DNA of 64,000 nt from Gambelia wislizenii. Taxonomy: Eukaryota > Chordata > Lepidosauria > Squamata > Crotaphytidae. Location: assembly GCA_030847615.1 (NCBI GenBank), contig JAUMIR010000001.1, forward strand, positions 66,043,501 to 66,107,500, written 5' to 3'. The notes under the pieces are model-generated. The model was given only the letters and a program-made list of their open reading frames with translations, had not been told where the DNA came from and did not search any database. Position 1 is the first letter of the stretch. Each line of letters opens with the position of its first letter. This document shows positions 1-11,510 of the stretch, piece after piece. The position numbers were made by a program, and so were the translations under genes.

Positions 1-442
1 AAGAAGTAGAAGACAAAAATCAGGATTCAGGGTGACCTTAACACATTTGAGAACTGCGCCAAAACAAAGAAAATGAACTTCAGTGGGGATAAATGTAAAC
101 TTCTACATTTAGGCAGGAAAAACCAGATACACAGCTAGAGAGTGAATGACACCTGGGTTGGAAGTAGTATGAATGAAAAACATCTAGAGGTATGAGTAGA
201 ACACAAGTTAAACACAAGTCTGCATTGTGATATTGCAGCAAAAAGCGATTGCGTTTTTAGACTACATCAACAGATTCATCATGTCCAGATCAGGTGAAGG
301 AACAGTAGCGCTGTTATGCTCTGTTCATATTAGTTGGGATACTATAACCACTTCCAAGCTCCGTAGATAAAGAAGGATATCAAGAAGCTAGGATGTGTTC
401 AGAGGAAAGCGAATTAAGATGGTAAAGGAGCTGAAAACCAAG

Positions 443-975
443 GGCTTGTCTAGAACAGCCAGAATACACTGGTTTCTGGCCAGTGTATTCTGACCCTGGA
501 TCAGCCCCTCCCCATTACCATAACAAAACAGGAGGAAGTCCACATGGATATGCCAGCCTGTACCGACAGGTGCCTCTGCTGTTGCCACATGTCACTCCAT
601 CTGAAGCCGGAAAGGAGGCCCTCAGCATATGATCAAGTCTGGTCACATGCAGGGGGCCTTGATCCTGTTCTGGGGGCCTCCTTCCTGGCTGTAGAAAGAC
701 TCCAGTGGTGGTGGCGGCCAGCTATACGGGACAGCATGCAAGTACAGACCGTGCATTCCTGTACCACCCCAATTCAGCTTTCCCCACATGAAGTGGGTTT
801 TCCTGGGTGTTTAATTAAAATGGTTTAATGGGCTTTACCTTGGCTTCCCCTCAACTTTGCCCTGGGTATCTTTAGGACTGCCTGGAGGTGAAACAGGGTA
901 AGAGCCCTGCATTGTTTGGCCTGCAGGGCTCAAAGACAGGAGGAAACTGGGGTAAATAGCCTGTCTAGACAAGCC
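443..975. mobile_element. Non-autonomous inverted-repeat DNA element inside CR1 (copy 1)
   Basis: The segment begins GGCTTGTCTAG and ends CTAGACAAGCC, an 11-bp perfect terminal inverted repeat that extends imperfectly further in. CR1 sequence reads through on both sides once it is removed. A second, diverged copy sits inside another CR1 at about 59,716-60,281 with similar ends (CTTGTCTACACAGGC). No transposase frame is visible. The short frame at 544-828 has no recognisable domain. The flanks (AAACCAAG and ACAAGCCA) may be a decayed 8-bp duplication, which would fit a hAT-type element, but this is uncertain. Confidence 0.6.
460..492. repeat. Perfect 13-bp hairpin
   Basis: CAGAATACACTGG at 460-472 and its exact reverse complement at 480-492 are separated by a 7-base loop. 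It lies 17 bases inside the left end of the inverted-repeat element. The second copy near 59,730-59,765 has a degenerate version. Confidence 0.8.
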
Positions 976-1363
976 ACAAGCCATGTGAGGAAAAGCTGTG
1001 GGAATTGTGTGTATTAACCCTGGAGAAGTAAATGATAGTCCTTTTCAAATATTTGAAGATCTGTCACGTGGAAGTTGAAGCAAGTTTATTTTTCCTGCTC
1101 CGGAGGAGAGTGCCTGCACCTGTAGATTCAAGTTACAAGAAAATATATTTTGACTAAACTTCAGGAAGAACTTTCTGACAGTAAGGAGTTTGGTAGTAGA
1201 ATGGACTGCATCAGGAAGTGATATGTCCTTCGTAGGAGGTCTTAAAGCAGAGGTTGAATGTTCATCAGCTAGGGATGCTTTAGCTATGGATTTCTTGCAT
1301 TGCCAGATGGTTAGACTAAATTACCTTTGGTGTGGTCCCAACTCTATAATTCTTTGATTCTAA

Positions 1364-3020
1364 GTAGACTGCTTGCTTTATTTTAACACAGTAGTTAGAT
1401 TGCCAAAGGCATTGGGAGATGTCTATTAAAGCTAGCGTAGACGACATTAGAATGAGGCAAGTAGAATTGTATGCAGTGAGGGCTTTACTTTAGTGAAAAA
1501 CATTTGTACAAGTCAGAGTTTGTATAGCACAATTTTGGTATAGCACAATTTTGCTATACCAACTTAAGCTCCCACACACTCAGACATGGCTTCTGGGGTT
1601 TAAGGGCAGAAGCAGGTATATCACAGAGAATTGAAGTAGTTAAAAGAGATTGGGGAAAACTGATGGAAATGGAAGCACTTTCTTAAAACAAGGCCACCAT
1701 TAGATGCAACCCATTAGAATTAATTTAAGTGAACAGTAATGTCACTGGTTCGCTTGAATCATCTTGAAAATTCTTAATGCTTTCTAGTAAAATATTAATC
1801 CAATTCAAATTGAATAGCAATTATAATATACTTCTACTAATTGATAGTATATAAGATTATTCTGAATGTTGTTGGAATATCTGCCCTTATCCCTCTCTTA
1901 GAAGTTTGTCACTTTGCATTAGCTGTTTCTGTCTTAAAAAATACATTAGAAATTATTTTACTAGTAGTTCATTTAAAAAAAAAATATTACAGAGAAACTG
2001 ATTTCTTGAGAGAAGCTGATTCAGTGTGTGCAGTGACAACATGGGATACTAGGCAAAGTTTTTACAATGTTGCTGTATTATTTTAATATTTTTATTTAAT
2101 GTTATTTAAGTCTCCTTGAGTATTCTCATGAGTGAATAAGTAAAATAAATAAGCATATAAATGTATCAGTGAGTATAAATGTGATTAAAGCACTATAAAA
2201 AAAACCTTTGAATTCAAAAAACAGGTGTAATTGAGGATGATTATTGCTAATTATTTTGTTCCTCCAATTTGTTTTGCAGATCATGGCAAGTAATAACTTT
2301 TGACAGACAAGCAGCATCTTTTATCAGAATTGTTGGAACTCACAACACAGCTAATGAGGTAACTTAATAGATATAAGCCTGACATACAATTAATACTAAT
2401 GTACATGTAACATGTCACCCAGTTTTCTTAATTCAAGGTTGCCAAGGGTTAACTTTGTTCCATTGAGAGAACCTGGTGAAGAAGACAGAATATATTCTTT
2501 AAATGAATATATACTAATTGTGTTTGTTCTAGTGTGCAAATAAATGGTTCTTGTGTATAAATTTGTTACCATGTTACCATGGCCATCACTAGAGAGCATC
2601 ACTGAATGTTGTTTGAGGAGGTTATGGTTAGAATTGTCCATGCACATTTTTAAAAAGGGCAGTATGTTGGTGTACTTGAATTGCAGCGTAGGTCTATAAA
2701 TGGGAAAACACAACTAATCTTCAATTCCCAAAAGAAAGTATATGTAAATGGTGTGTTTCTCTATAAAACTAAGACACTAGCTGTGCAAATTTGACAACCT
2801 ACTCAAGTAGTGAGTGACTTTTTTACATTGTGGCTGGTGGGATGACTTTTTAAATATATTTTAAAATGCAGATATCTTCAAAAACACATGAATAATATCC
2901 ACAGAATTTTGATTTGATTTGCTAACATCTGTTTTCAAAGTACATAATTTGTTTTCAGAAGATTATGTAGATTTATTTACTTGTATGGTGGTGTTCTGAT
3001 ATTTCCTCAGAGCAGTTGAA
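1364..3020. other. Unassigned AT-rich sequence
   Basis: I see no recognisable gene or transposon family here. Short frames (for example 1841-2086 plus and 2396-2713 minus) have no family-like composition and are probably chance. A short direct duplication of 'tatagcacaattttg' occurs near 1525-1555. Confidence 0.4.
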
Positions 3021-3140
3021 TTATCACATTTAATCTTCACAACAGCCCTGCAAAGTACAGTAGGCTGATATTTTGACCAAGCAAAGCTTTGAATACTGGT
3101 CTACCAGGTAGACCTATCCTCTAAACGTTATATTGCAGTG
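3018..3140. repeat. Possible MIR-like ancient SINE relic
   Basis: The run 'aatcttcacaacagccctgc' followed by a degraded 'gaatactggtctacca' resembles the internal region of MIR/CORE-SINEs in reverse orientation. It is very diverged. It could be chance similarity. Confidence 0.3.
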
Positions 3141-5340
3141 ACCTTGCCAGGAACCATTATGACTTACTGGAAACTAAAGGCAGTGCAAAAATTGCACAAA
3201 TGATTAAACTTTCCCTATAAATTCATGTTGTACTCTCTTTACCCCCCATTCTTCTACTCATTTTTATACTAATTAGCTTTGCATTGTTCTTTAATCTTTA
3301 CTACAATACAAATTTGTTTTTCATGAACCTTTATTGTTCATGCAAGTTCCATGAATTTTCTGAGTAAGTTACGTTTCTATACTTTTGCTGTATAGCATCC
3401 TTGGGATTGAGTTAACATCAGGTGGATTTTCTCTGCTTTATCAATTGTTACTAGCAGCTGAGGTTTGATGGCATAATGAAAGGAACTTTGGGAACAGAAG
3501 TCACAATGATTGGTATCTTGTTTTCATTTCAACTTCTACAGATATCAGTATCAGCATAGAAGTTAGGCAGAGAGAAAGAGAGAGAGAGAAGCAGACCTGG
3601 AATGAAATCTTGGACCCAAGAGTCTTGAGTTCAATCATTTTTTAAAAGCTATTCTTTAAAAAAAAAAGAGAGTATTGTAATATTGCTGAGTTTTCACTGG
3701 CTATTTCTTAGAAATTAGAGTTAGGATTTTGGTGTAGGTTAACATATTTATATCCCTGTCAGTCATATTAGAAACTCCTTTGGTGAAGGAGAGCTGATAC
3801 ATTTTATCCTGTAAAAAGTGAATCATGTCATAGCAGAAAATAAATAATAGCACCATTAAAGCAAAAGCCACAAATGCAAGTAGGTAAATTATTCATCCCT
3901 TTAAACTGTCTGTGTATGCATGTAGTCCTCCTCTCCCCCAGAGAACCAGGGCAGCACTTTAAACTGTTAGAATCTTAAATGTGGGCAGATTAATGTCTCT
4001 ACAGCCACTAATATTACATGATCCTGCATACATATTTCACACAATAAGAATTTATAAATAAGACTCTAAATTGAACTTGGTGATGGCCTTGGTTTATATT
4101 TAACCAGTCATTGTCTGATTCTCAACAGACGTCTGTGCAGTTTCCAGGGCTGAAGAATTAATAATTCAAAGATTAGAGTGAATCTGCAAACTTAATTAGT
4201 GGTTAAAGCTGCTAAGAGGTTACTCATTACAAAATACATTTTTTTCTAGTGCTTATTCTAAGATTCTCCTCCTCCCTTTTTAAATTAAATACTTACTGGT
4301 TAGGTATAGTGTCCGTGTATTTACAGTTTGCAATAATTAGGATCATGGTAATCATCATAGTAAACCAAAGTAGTGTTCCATTTCAAGTTCAGCATCCTGC
4401 TGCTAATAGTGATCATTATCAAATGCTTCAGTGAATATGCAATGAATTGCCTAGTACACAATTACAGAGTAGCCTGCTGGTAGAAAAGTGTTCCATAATC
4501 CCCAGTTAGTGGTGAAATGGAGCCCTAAAAGCCTGTTGAGTGATACATTGCAGTCATTAGTATTTCAAAATTTCAGTGGTATAAACAGAATATTTTTTAA
4601 CTTTTTCCTTGCATTGTTCTTAGTTTATATGAAGTTATTACAAATAACACACAGCTCTAGAGAAACTCATTGTTAGAGCTTAAACAGTATGAATATGCAC
4701 TGGGAGCCATTTTTTGTGAGTTCATTTTTCACTGCCCCTGTAATGATCCACAGTTATGTGAATGATTCCCATTATGTAGGTAACAGAAATCATTGCCTTA
4801 AACCCACATCTACCAATGGAACTGCTTCCATCTGAGAAACGGGGCTGGGAAGAACAGGTAATATCTTCTCTGCACTGCAGTCCCCATGCACACCCAAAAT
4901 CTATGCTGGAAGGATGTTAAATCTTCCAGATCCAGTTTTTAGATGATGCTGAGGCCTATAAGGAAGAGAGTAGGAAAGGAAAATTTCTTTCAGGCCCTTA
5001 TCCCAGGCTAAGTACAATAACTACATATTATTGTAATTCCATAATTGACCTTGTCTACCTAGCTTTGGGCCTTTAAAGGTTATAGATGTGGAGAAAATCC
5101 AGAGGAAAAACATCTCTCCTTGATGTGGCTTTAATGTTTAAAAGTTATTAGACCCAGGAAAGAAGCAAATATAGTTATAGATGTTTGTATTTAACTTGTG
5201 CTTTAGTCTGTCCTAGCCATACTGATTTCTATTTAGTCTTGCAAGGCAGAGGTATATTTTCCTAATACACTCATTATCCTTCAATAGAAAGCACAACTCC
5301 AAAATTAAATGCCTTGACATTTTCTACAGTGCCAGTTACT
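3141..5340. other. Unassigned AT-rich sequence
   Basis: No gene or transposon was recognised. A short (AG)n tract lies at about 3570-3590. The stretch from about 3980 to 4230 is rich in TAAT and ATTA cores and free of recognisable repeats, so it is one of the candidate conserved non-coding stretches listed under findings. Confidence 0.4.
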
Positions 5341-5356
5341 GTTTCAAGGGAATAAA

Positions 5357-5552
5357 TTGTTGTTGCTCTGTGCCTTTAAGTCATTTCCAACTTATGGCAA
5401 CCCTAAGATGAAACTATCACAGGGCTTTCTGATGCTAAGAGTGTGTGACTTGCCTAAGGTCACCCAGTGGGTTTTCATGACTGAGCAAGGATTTGAACCC
5501 TGGTCTCCAGAGTTGTGGTCCAGTACTCAAACCACTATGCCACGCTGGTTCC
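5357..5552 (-). mobile_element. tRNA-derived SINE, full-length, BovB-type tail
   Basis: Read on the minus strand, the element starts with a tRNA-like head ('gcgtggcatagtggtttgag', then a 'ggttcaaatcc' B-box-like motif). It continues through 'gtgaccttaggcaagtcaca' and ends in a tail containing 'gacttaaaggcacagagcaa'. This is the common squamate SINE2/Sauria-type layout: Pol III promoter head, central body and a 3' tail like that of BovB LINEs. Such SINEs encode nothing and depend on a partner LINE. Other copies lie at 22,849-23,042 (plus strand) and 37,165-38,206 (split). Confidence 0.8.
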
Positions 5553-5739
5553 ATAAGGAAATAAATATATCTCAAAATATGTTGGAACAGGGTCTTGCGT
5601 CAACCAATATCCTGAGATGAAAAGAAATTATAGAAAGAAATCATGCCAGTTATATAGCTGCCAGTCAAAACCAACAACTACTTACCAAATGGTTGTTATT
5701 CAGAAACTTCCCATCCTCGGTACACTTAGCATGTTATAT

Positions 5740-5828
5740 GCTCCCATGTGGCCATCTAAATGTTGGACTGTAGCTCCATTGGTTATTCTGGCTAGGGCTG
5801 ATGGAAGTTGAAGTTCAACAGCATCTGA
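5740..5828. mobile_element. Short foldback MITE-like repeat (copy 1 of 3)
   Basis: A palindromic repeat in which 'atgttggactgtagctccat' is mirrored by 'atggaagttgaagttcaaca', with terminal 'catctg' related to 'ccagatg'. The family is very common in squamates. Diverged half-copies occur at 21,621-21,705 and 45,425-45,515. The superfamily is not evident from the sequence. Confidence 0.6.
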
Positions 5829-6400
5829 ATGACTGTACGTTCCTTCCTCTCTTCTGAGGAAAGCTCTAGCTATAGTGTTAATTTGGTGTTAATACATCCC
5901 CTTTCTTCCTCAAAGTCTTGTAAGGGTGTTGTTATGCTCATCTCAGCTAATGTCCATAGTCTACAGAGAGCAGCCTTTCATGCTGTTAAAGCCACTAGAG
6001 TTAATGGAATATTTTGAAGTATCAGCTGCACAGCAAGGAGTCATCTGTTTCCTACCCTCTCAGAAATCAACTCACTCTTTAGTTAATCAGAGTTGTAAAC
6101 TAGAGGCTATTAAAATAAAGATTCATACATTCATCACAGTTTATGCAAGCAACCAAATTTATTTCCAGCTGTCCTAACAGTATGTGATTTATGACACCAC
6201 CTCTGTGCCACAGAAAGTTTCAGGGATGCAAGTTGAAAAACTTACAGCCTTGTTCTTTACTTACTTGTTTCCAGTAACTTCTTTAAGCCAGTTGTGCTGT
6301 CATCATCTTGAAAGACAATAGCTCTTCTCCTTGACTTACTGGGTTTCCATCTGCAGAGGGGTTTGTTAAATGTGAAGAGGGTATTCAAACATATGATCCA
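5829..6400. other. Unassigned sequence
   Basis: No recognisable gene or repeat. Overlapping small frames at 5829-6017 and 5926-6177 have no family character. Confidence 0.4.
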
Positions 6401-6404
6401 CTGG

Positions 6405-6500
6405 CTATGTTGTTGTTAACTGCCATCAAGTCAATTTTGCCTTGAGCTATAATGTGAAGTAATATTGCCTGGGAAAGGCTAGTCTTTGTACAGTTTTGCA
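6405..6500 (-). mobile_element. Possible truncated SINE tail
   Basis: The motif 'gttgttgttaactgccatca' followed by 'agtca' resembles the reverse complement of the BovB-type SINE tail ('gacttgatggcagttaacaa'). The body beyond it is not recognisable, so this is either a badly decayed copy or a chance match. Confidence 0.4.
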
Positions 6501-7433
6501 CATTTGAATATGCCTGGCCCCTGCAGACATGCTCCATGTTTCTTCAGTATGTCAAACTAAATGCTTATTAACTTGTGAGCCAATGGGCTTGGAGATTCCT
6601 TTTTCCTTTCTCTACTTTTCTATTAACTCTTGTAATTGATCTTCCATATTAACACTTCCACAGAGCTAAGATTTTCTAAACCAGGTGACACATGCCCAAA
6701 CGGGGAAAAAAATAAGTAGTTGATTATAATAAGTCTTCATGAAGAGCTTTACAAAATCTCTAAATAGGTAATGCAAAGGCTTGGAAAAACTTTTGCATTG
6801 TAAAATCTTGACTGATCAGTGAAGATAAATTCTAAATCAGTGGATCTGTGCATCTTGAGACTTTTACTTATTTCTGAAGCTGTTAGTTCTGGTGTGTTAT
6901 TGTAATAGGGGATAAAACTGCAAAAAATTATTATTATTATTTTATTTAAAAAGACATTTACAGAAAAAATAAAATAAAAAATAAACAGATATTCTTACTT
7001 CCTATCATCAGGTTTTGAATTTGTTTTTTGTTTTTTGTCATCTCTAAAGCAACTTTCCTTATTTGAACTTTTTACCATATTTTACATGCAATGTTTCATT
7101 ACCACACAATATACACATGATTACGGAACCATTACCCTTATGTTCTATTCAAAAGAAGAAAACATTATTGCTTTTTCCGTAACCTTCTAACAAAAAAAAA
7201 AAATCATTTCTAAATCTCTTTATATTATTTTATCTATTTCTCATATTCTAGCTTGATATATCTTAATCTGTTAACCCAAGTAACTACATGTTTATTCCAC
7301 TCCAATTTCCAAAATTCTATCAATTTTCCCCACTCCTTCCTAAACTTAGTTGTTCCATCTGAGCTATCTCCAACAATTTTGTCATCCATTCATCTATGTT
7401 CGGTATTACTTTTTGTTTCCAGTATCTGTCGTA

Positions 7434-7663
7434 CAGTTGCCCCTTCACATTCGCTGGAGTTTGGTTCCAGGACCCCCCGTGAATACCCAAATCCATGAAT
7501 ACTCAAGTCCCATTATATGCAATGGCATAGCAAAATGGTGTCCCTTATATAAGATGGCAAAATCAAGGTTTGCTTTTTGGATTATTATTTTTTTAAGAAT
7601 ATTTTCAAGCCGTGAATACTTAAAACCGTGAATGCCAAATCCGTGAATGTGGAAGGACAACTG
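7434..7663. mobile_element. TA-flanked MITE nested in L1
   Basis: The element starts CAGTTGCCCCTTCACATTC and ends GAATGTGGAAGGACAACTG, near-perfect inverted ends. It is flanked on both sides by TA (7,432-7,433 and 7,664-7,665). TA duplication and CAG ends point to the Tc1/mariner/pogo superfamily. At 230 bp it is far too short for a transposase. L1 sequence continues on both sides. Confidence 0.8.
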
Positions 7664-7665
7664 TA

Positions 7666-8829
7666 TGTAATTCTTGCGGTGGTGACCATGTATAACATAA
7701 TATTTTTAGATTCTTATTTTCTTGCAATTTTGCATGACCACCACATGTGATAAAATGAACCTTTCACCTCCTCACATTTCCAATAGTTTGTTTTACTACC
7801 CTTATAGATTTTTGCCAGCTTTTGTGGTGACATATACCACCGGAATAACATTTTATAACAATTTTCTCTCAGTTCCATACACGGTGTGAATTTAATATTC
7901 CTTTTCCAAAGCTTCTCCCACTCTTCTAAATGAATGTCATGTCCAATATTCTGGGATCACTTTGCCATATATTCCTTTATTAATGTTGCTTCTAAATCTA
8001 GTTTTAATAATAGCTTATATGTCTCTGATATTGTTCATTCTTTCTTTCCCATTATTATTACATCTAATTCTGTCTGTTGCTGCTCTATACCTATCAGATT
8101 TTTGTCCATATTATGTCTTTCCAATAATTGTCTATATTGGAACCAATTCAATTTTTTTTTTTTGTTCTTCCAATTCTTCACTAGTTTTAAACCAAATTAC
8201 ACCCTCGTGGACTTTCAATAAATCTTTATATGTCCACCAAATTGATCATTACTGTTCTTCTAAAAGCTTCTTGTGACGATGCCCACATTGGTAACCTGGT
8301 GTATAATTTGCTTTTTACTTCTTTCCATGTTTTTAACATTGCTTTCCTAATAAAATGATTTCTGAAATTTTTATCTATTCTCTCTTTCTCATACCATAGG
8401 TATGTGTGTAAACCATACCTCATATCAGCTCCTTCCAATGTTATTCTGTCATTGTCAAGCCTGAACCCATCTTGTAATCACCCCAGAACACAAGCTTGGT
8501 AATAAAGTCTCAGATTGGGCAACCCCAATCCCCCTCTATCTTTTTCTTCCATTAATACCTTCCAACGTATCCTTGGTTTTTTATTCTGCCATATAAAATT
8601 TGATATTTCTTTATCCCATATTTTAAATAGCTTACCATTATTTAATATGGAAAGATTTTGAAATAAAAAAAGCATTTTTGGCAACACTGTCATCTTTATA
8701 AGATATTCTCCCTAGCATGGATAAGTTTAGATTCTTCCATCTTTGTATGTCTTTTCTTCTTTCATTCCAGTTCTTTTTGTAATTGTTGTCCACTAAATCC
8801 AGGTTGTTTTTCGTTATCATATTCCCCAA
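7666..8829 (-). pseudogene. L1 ORF2 C-terminal region, fragmented
   Basis: Three broken segments carry the post-RT part. The first, at 8,638-8,829, holds the 'NLSMLGRISYKDD' region. The second, at 8,478-8,693, holds 'FIWQNKKPRIRWKVLMEEKDRGGLGLPNL', here cited only as the GGLGLPNL landmark near 8,510. The third runs from 8,438 down to 7,700 with a cysteine/tryptophan-rich 'YWKCEEVKG' and 'YHMWWSC' pattern typical of the L1 C-terminal motif. Several frameshifts are present. The last part is cut by the MITE at 7,434-7,663. Confidence 0.75.
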
Positions 8830-8963
8830 ATATCTAATTTTTTTTATTATTTTAAAATTTGATAGTTTTTAAAAATTTTCTTCCTCTTTTCTGTCCAGAT
8901 TCTTTGTGAATATAACTGTCTTTTCTTTATTGGTTTTAATTCCTGATACTATACCAAAATCTT

Positions 8964-10130
8964 TTAATGTTTCTTGTACATTTTTTTTTTTGATTCTACA
9001 GTATCTTCTAAGGATATGTCCATATCATCAACATAAGCACTTGTCTTGAATATTTGTTTTTTAATCTTCACCTCCTGTATTTTCTCATCTTTTCTTATAT
9101 TCCTACAAAATGTTTCTAATGCTACTATAAATAGCAACGGTGAAAGAGGGCATTCTTGCCTCACTCCTTTTTCCAGATTTATTACTGCTGTTTTCTGTCC
9201 ATTTATTATTATTTGAGCTGTTTGGTGTTGGTAAATTGCTTGTATCCTGTGTATAAAGTTCCTGCCTAGTCCCATTGTTTCTATTACTTCCATCATATAT
9301 TGCCATTTAACGCTGTTGAAGGCTTTCTCCGCATCCAAGAATATCAAACTATTTTTTTTCGCTGGATGTTTGTCAAAATATTTGATTAAATTTATTATTT
9401 TCCTAATATTATTTCTCAGATGTCTTTTTGGCAAAAATCCTGCTTGATCATTGCTTATCCAATCATTTAGTATTATCTTCAATCTCTCAGCCAGAACTGA
9501 TGCAAAAATCTTGTCGTCTATATTCAACAGCAATATCGGTCTATAATTCTTTACATCTTCAGGATCCTTATTTTCTTTTAATATTAATGCAATATTTGCA
9601 TTATTCCAGGATATTGACATATTTTCTCCTGACATTATTTTGTTGAATGTCTTACATAATGGTATTTTTATTTCTTCTTCAAAGATCTTATAATAGCTTG
9701 CCAGAAAGCCATCAGGACCAGGAATTTTGCCAATCTTCATTGTCCCGATTGCTTTTTCTCCTTCCATTATTATCTTTTTGTTCAATTCTTCTCTTTGATT
9801 TTCTTTTATTTCAGGTATATCCTGTTCATTTAAGTATTTTCTTATCTTTTCTTTCTTGTTTTCCATCAAAGATGTTTCCTTAAATAGATTTCTATAGTAT
9901 TCCTGAAATTCTTTTCTTATCTTCTCTTGTTTTGTTATTACTTTTTCTAATATCTTTATTTTTAGAATTTGTTGCTTGTCTTGTTCTTTCCACAGTTTGT
10001 AAGCCAACCATTTCCCTATTATATTACTATTTTCATTAAACCTTTGTCTCACAAATCTAATATTTTTTTCTATCTCCTCCTCTGTTTCTTTATTCAATTG
10101 GTCTTGTATGATTTTAATTTCTTTCAACAC
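8964..10130 (-). pseudogene. L1 ORF2 reverse transcriptase domain (388-aa open segment)
   Basis: This is the longest open frame in the window. It contains an N-terminal helical part, then RT motifs in order: 'PGPDGF' (about residue 138), 'NYRPI' (about 195), 'NDQAGFLPKRH' (about 227), 'LDAEKAFNSVKW' (about 267), 'GVRQECPLSPLLF' (about 325) and 'YVDDM' (about 367). The enzyme would copy element RNA at the nicked target in the nucleus. The catalytic aspartate pair is present as YVDD rather than the usual FADD. The normally invariant RQG reads RQE, a change likely to impair activity. The frame is broken at both ends, so this is a relic with an unusually intact core. Confidence 0.85.
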
Positions 10131-10134
10131 TTTA

Positions 10135-10775
10135 TTATTCTTTGGATCTTAAGAATAATAAAAGAATAAAAAGAAGTTCTTTTTCTTTAACTTGCAATGC
10201 CTCTTGAAGATTTTCCATTTTTTCCTTTATTCTTTTGTTTCTCTCACAGGTTATTTGCATTAACAGGCCTCTTATTACAGCCTTACTTGTGTCCCATATA
10301 TTGTGCATTCCTACGTCCCCTTCTTTATTTTCTTTGAAGTAATTTTTTAAAGCTTCTCTCACTCTATTTTGTACTTTCTCTTCTAAAATCAGTGTCTCCT
10401 TGAGCCTCCAACTATAGTCTCTTCTAATATTTTTCATCTTCAATTTTATCAAGTTGTGATCTGAGATCATTCTTGGTAATATTTCCATAGAAACTATATT
10501 TCTTGCAGTATTCTTAGATAATAGTAACATATCTATTCTTGATAGAGATGACTCTGAATAATATGTGTACACTCTTGTATCACCATATAGATGTCTCTAT
10601 ACTTAAGTTAATGATAAATTTTCCATAAAGTTTAGAAATGATCTAGGTAATTTTCCTTATTTATCTTTTATATTTTTCTTAGACATTCTCTCTTTACTGG
10701 GGTCTATCACCCCATTCCAATCTCCTAAACATAGACAATCATAATCGACTTCCAATGTTACTTTCAGTAATTCCT
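10135..10775 (-). pseudogene. L1 ORF2 endonuclease, C-terminal half
   Basis: Minus-strand translation contains 'GDWNGVIDP' (near 10,720-10,745), which matches the GDFN motif of L1 APE endonucleases. It then contains 'YTYYSESSLSRIDM' (from about 10,567) and 'SDHNLI' (about 10,460), the SDH catalytic motif. The N-terminal half of the nuclease is missing. A frameshift and stop separate the GDWN part from the 145-aa open segment at 10,135-10,572, and that segment is out of register with the RT segment downstream. In an intact element this domain nicks the genomic target. Confidence 0.8.
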
Positions 10776-11287
10776 GCAAATATTAATGATGGCTTATGTT
10801 TTCAGAAAGGAATGGGGAACATTCTCTCTATAATTAAAGTACACCTAATTTTGATAAAATGTAAATGCATTGATTTAACTGGTTTAAAGGTAAAAAATAA
10901 GCCAACTAAAAATGTAATTGCTTAACCAGATAAGGCCAGGATCCAATAGTGTTCTTCTACCAGATCCTCCTGTAGCCCTCCCCACCCTATGCACATTAAA
11001 CCCTGCTTCAGAGAGGATGGAAAACACTTTGGCGCCATTCACAGAGGTCAGTAATAGAAAAGGAAAGGATAAAGAAAGCCAGTTCTGCTGATGTTTGATA
11101 CAGATATACATCATTGGATATGGATGTACAGCACTGGGTCTTGACCTAATACCTTAATTGGTTGATAACCCTGATAAAGTATAGTATAACATTTTATAAT
11201 TATGCTACTACTGAGGATATATCTAAAATATATCTTGACCTAGTTAACCAACGTTTATTCAATACTTTAATGTAGTTTGTAAAGCTA
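10776..11287. other. Unassigned sequence
   Basis: No gene or repeat was recognised. A minus-strand frame at 10,884-11,114 has a hydrophobic start but no family features. Confidence 0.4.
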
Positions 11288-11510
11288 TGTTTGTATGTGC
11301 CTTCAAGTCACCTGTTGTCTACTTAAGGTGACCCCATGGATTTCATAGAGTTTTCTTAGGCAAGGAATACTCAGAGTTGGTTTTGCAGTTCCTTCCTCTG
11401 AAATATTTTATCTACAGCACCCTCCCACCCAAGTACTAATCAGGGCTAACCCTACTTAGCTTCCAAGATCAGATGGGATCTGGTGCCTTTAGGGTATGAA
11501 GCCCTCAGAG
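11288..11510 (-). mobile_element. 5S rRNA-derived SINE (SINE3 type)
   Basis: Bases 11,411-11,505 match the reverse complement of vertebrate 5S rRNA: 'ccaagtactaatcagggct', then 'cctacttagcttccaagatc' and 'gggatctggtgcctttaggg'. In a functional copy this is the internal Pol III promoter. The rest (11,288-11,410, minus orientation) is a non-5S body ending in 'tgacttgaaggcacatacaa', the same BovB-like tail as the tRNA-derived SINE. It is diverged (a gap in the 'ctacagcaccc...' block), so it is an old insertion and not a 5S gene. Confidence 0.85.

Larger units (their letters stand above)
1..1363 (+). mobile_element. CR1 LINE relic, 3' part, split by another element
   Basis: Bases 1-442 read as the end of a CR1 reverse transcriptase region. 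A degraded match to the common CR1 stretch around 'KCKVLHLGRKN' lies near 85-125 and is followed by the segment that normally encodes the C-terminal part. CR1 resumes at about 976-1363 with the usual 3' untranslated landmarks: 'tttaaagcagaggttgaatg', 'ggttagactaaattacc' and the terminal 'ataattctttgattct'. CR1 is a non-LTR retrotransposon that inserts by target-primed reverse transcription. No open frame survives. The gap between the halves (443-975) is a separate inverted-repeat element that landed inside CR1. The left edge of the window cuts the element. Confidence 0.85.
6926..10775 (-). mobile_element. L1-clade LINE, 5'-truncated, about 3.6 kb
   Basis: On the minus strand the element runs from the C-terminal part of the apurinic endonuclease (about 10,775-10,450) through the reverse transcriptase (10,130-8,964) and the C-terminal region (about 8,830-7,700) to an A-rich 3' end at about 6,926-6,990. 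That end contains AATAAA-like signals. The 5' end of ORF2 and all of ORF1 are missing, which is typical 5' truncation of target-primed insertion. A 230-bp MITE interrupts it at 7,434-7,663. Several frameshifts and stops separate the domains, so it is not active. A possible decayed target duplication beginning CTGCAAA occurs near both ends. Confidence 0.9.

Noticed and set aside
11411..11505. 5S rRNA gene
   Set aside because: Only part of the 5S sequence is present, it is diverged, and it is fused to a SINE body with a BovB-like tail.
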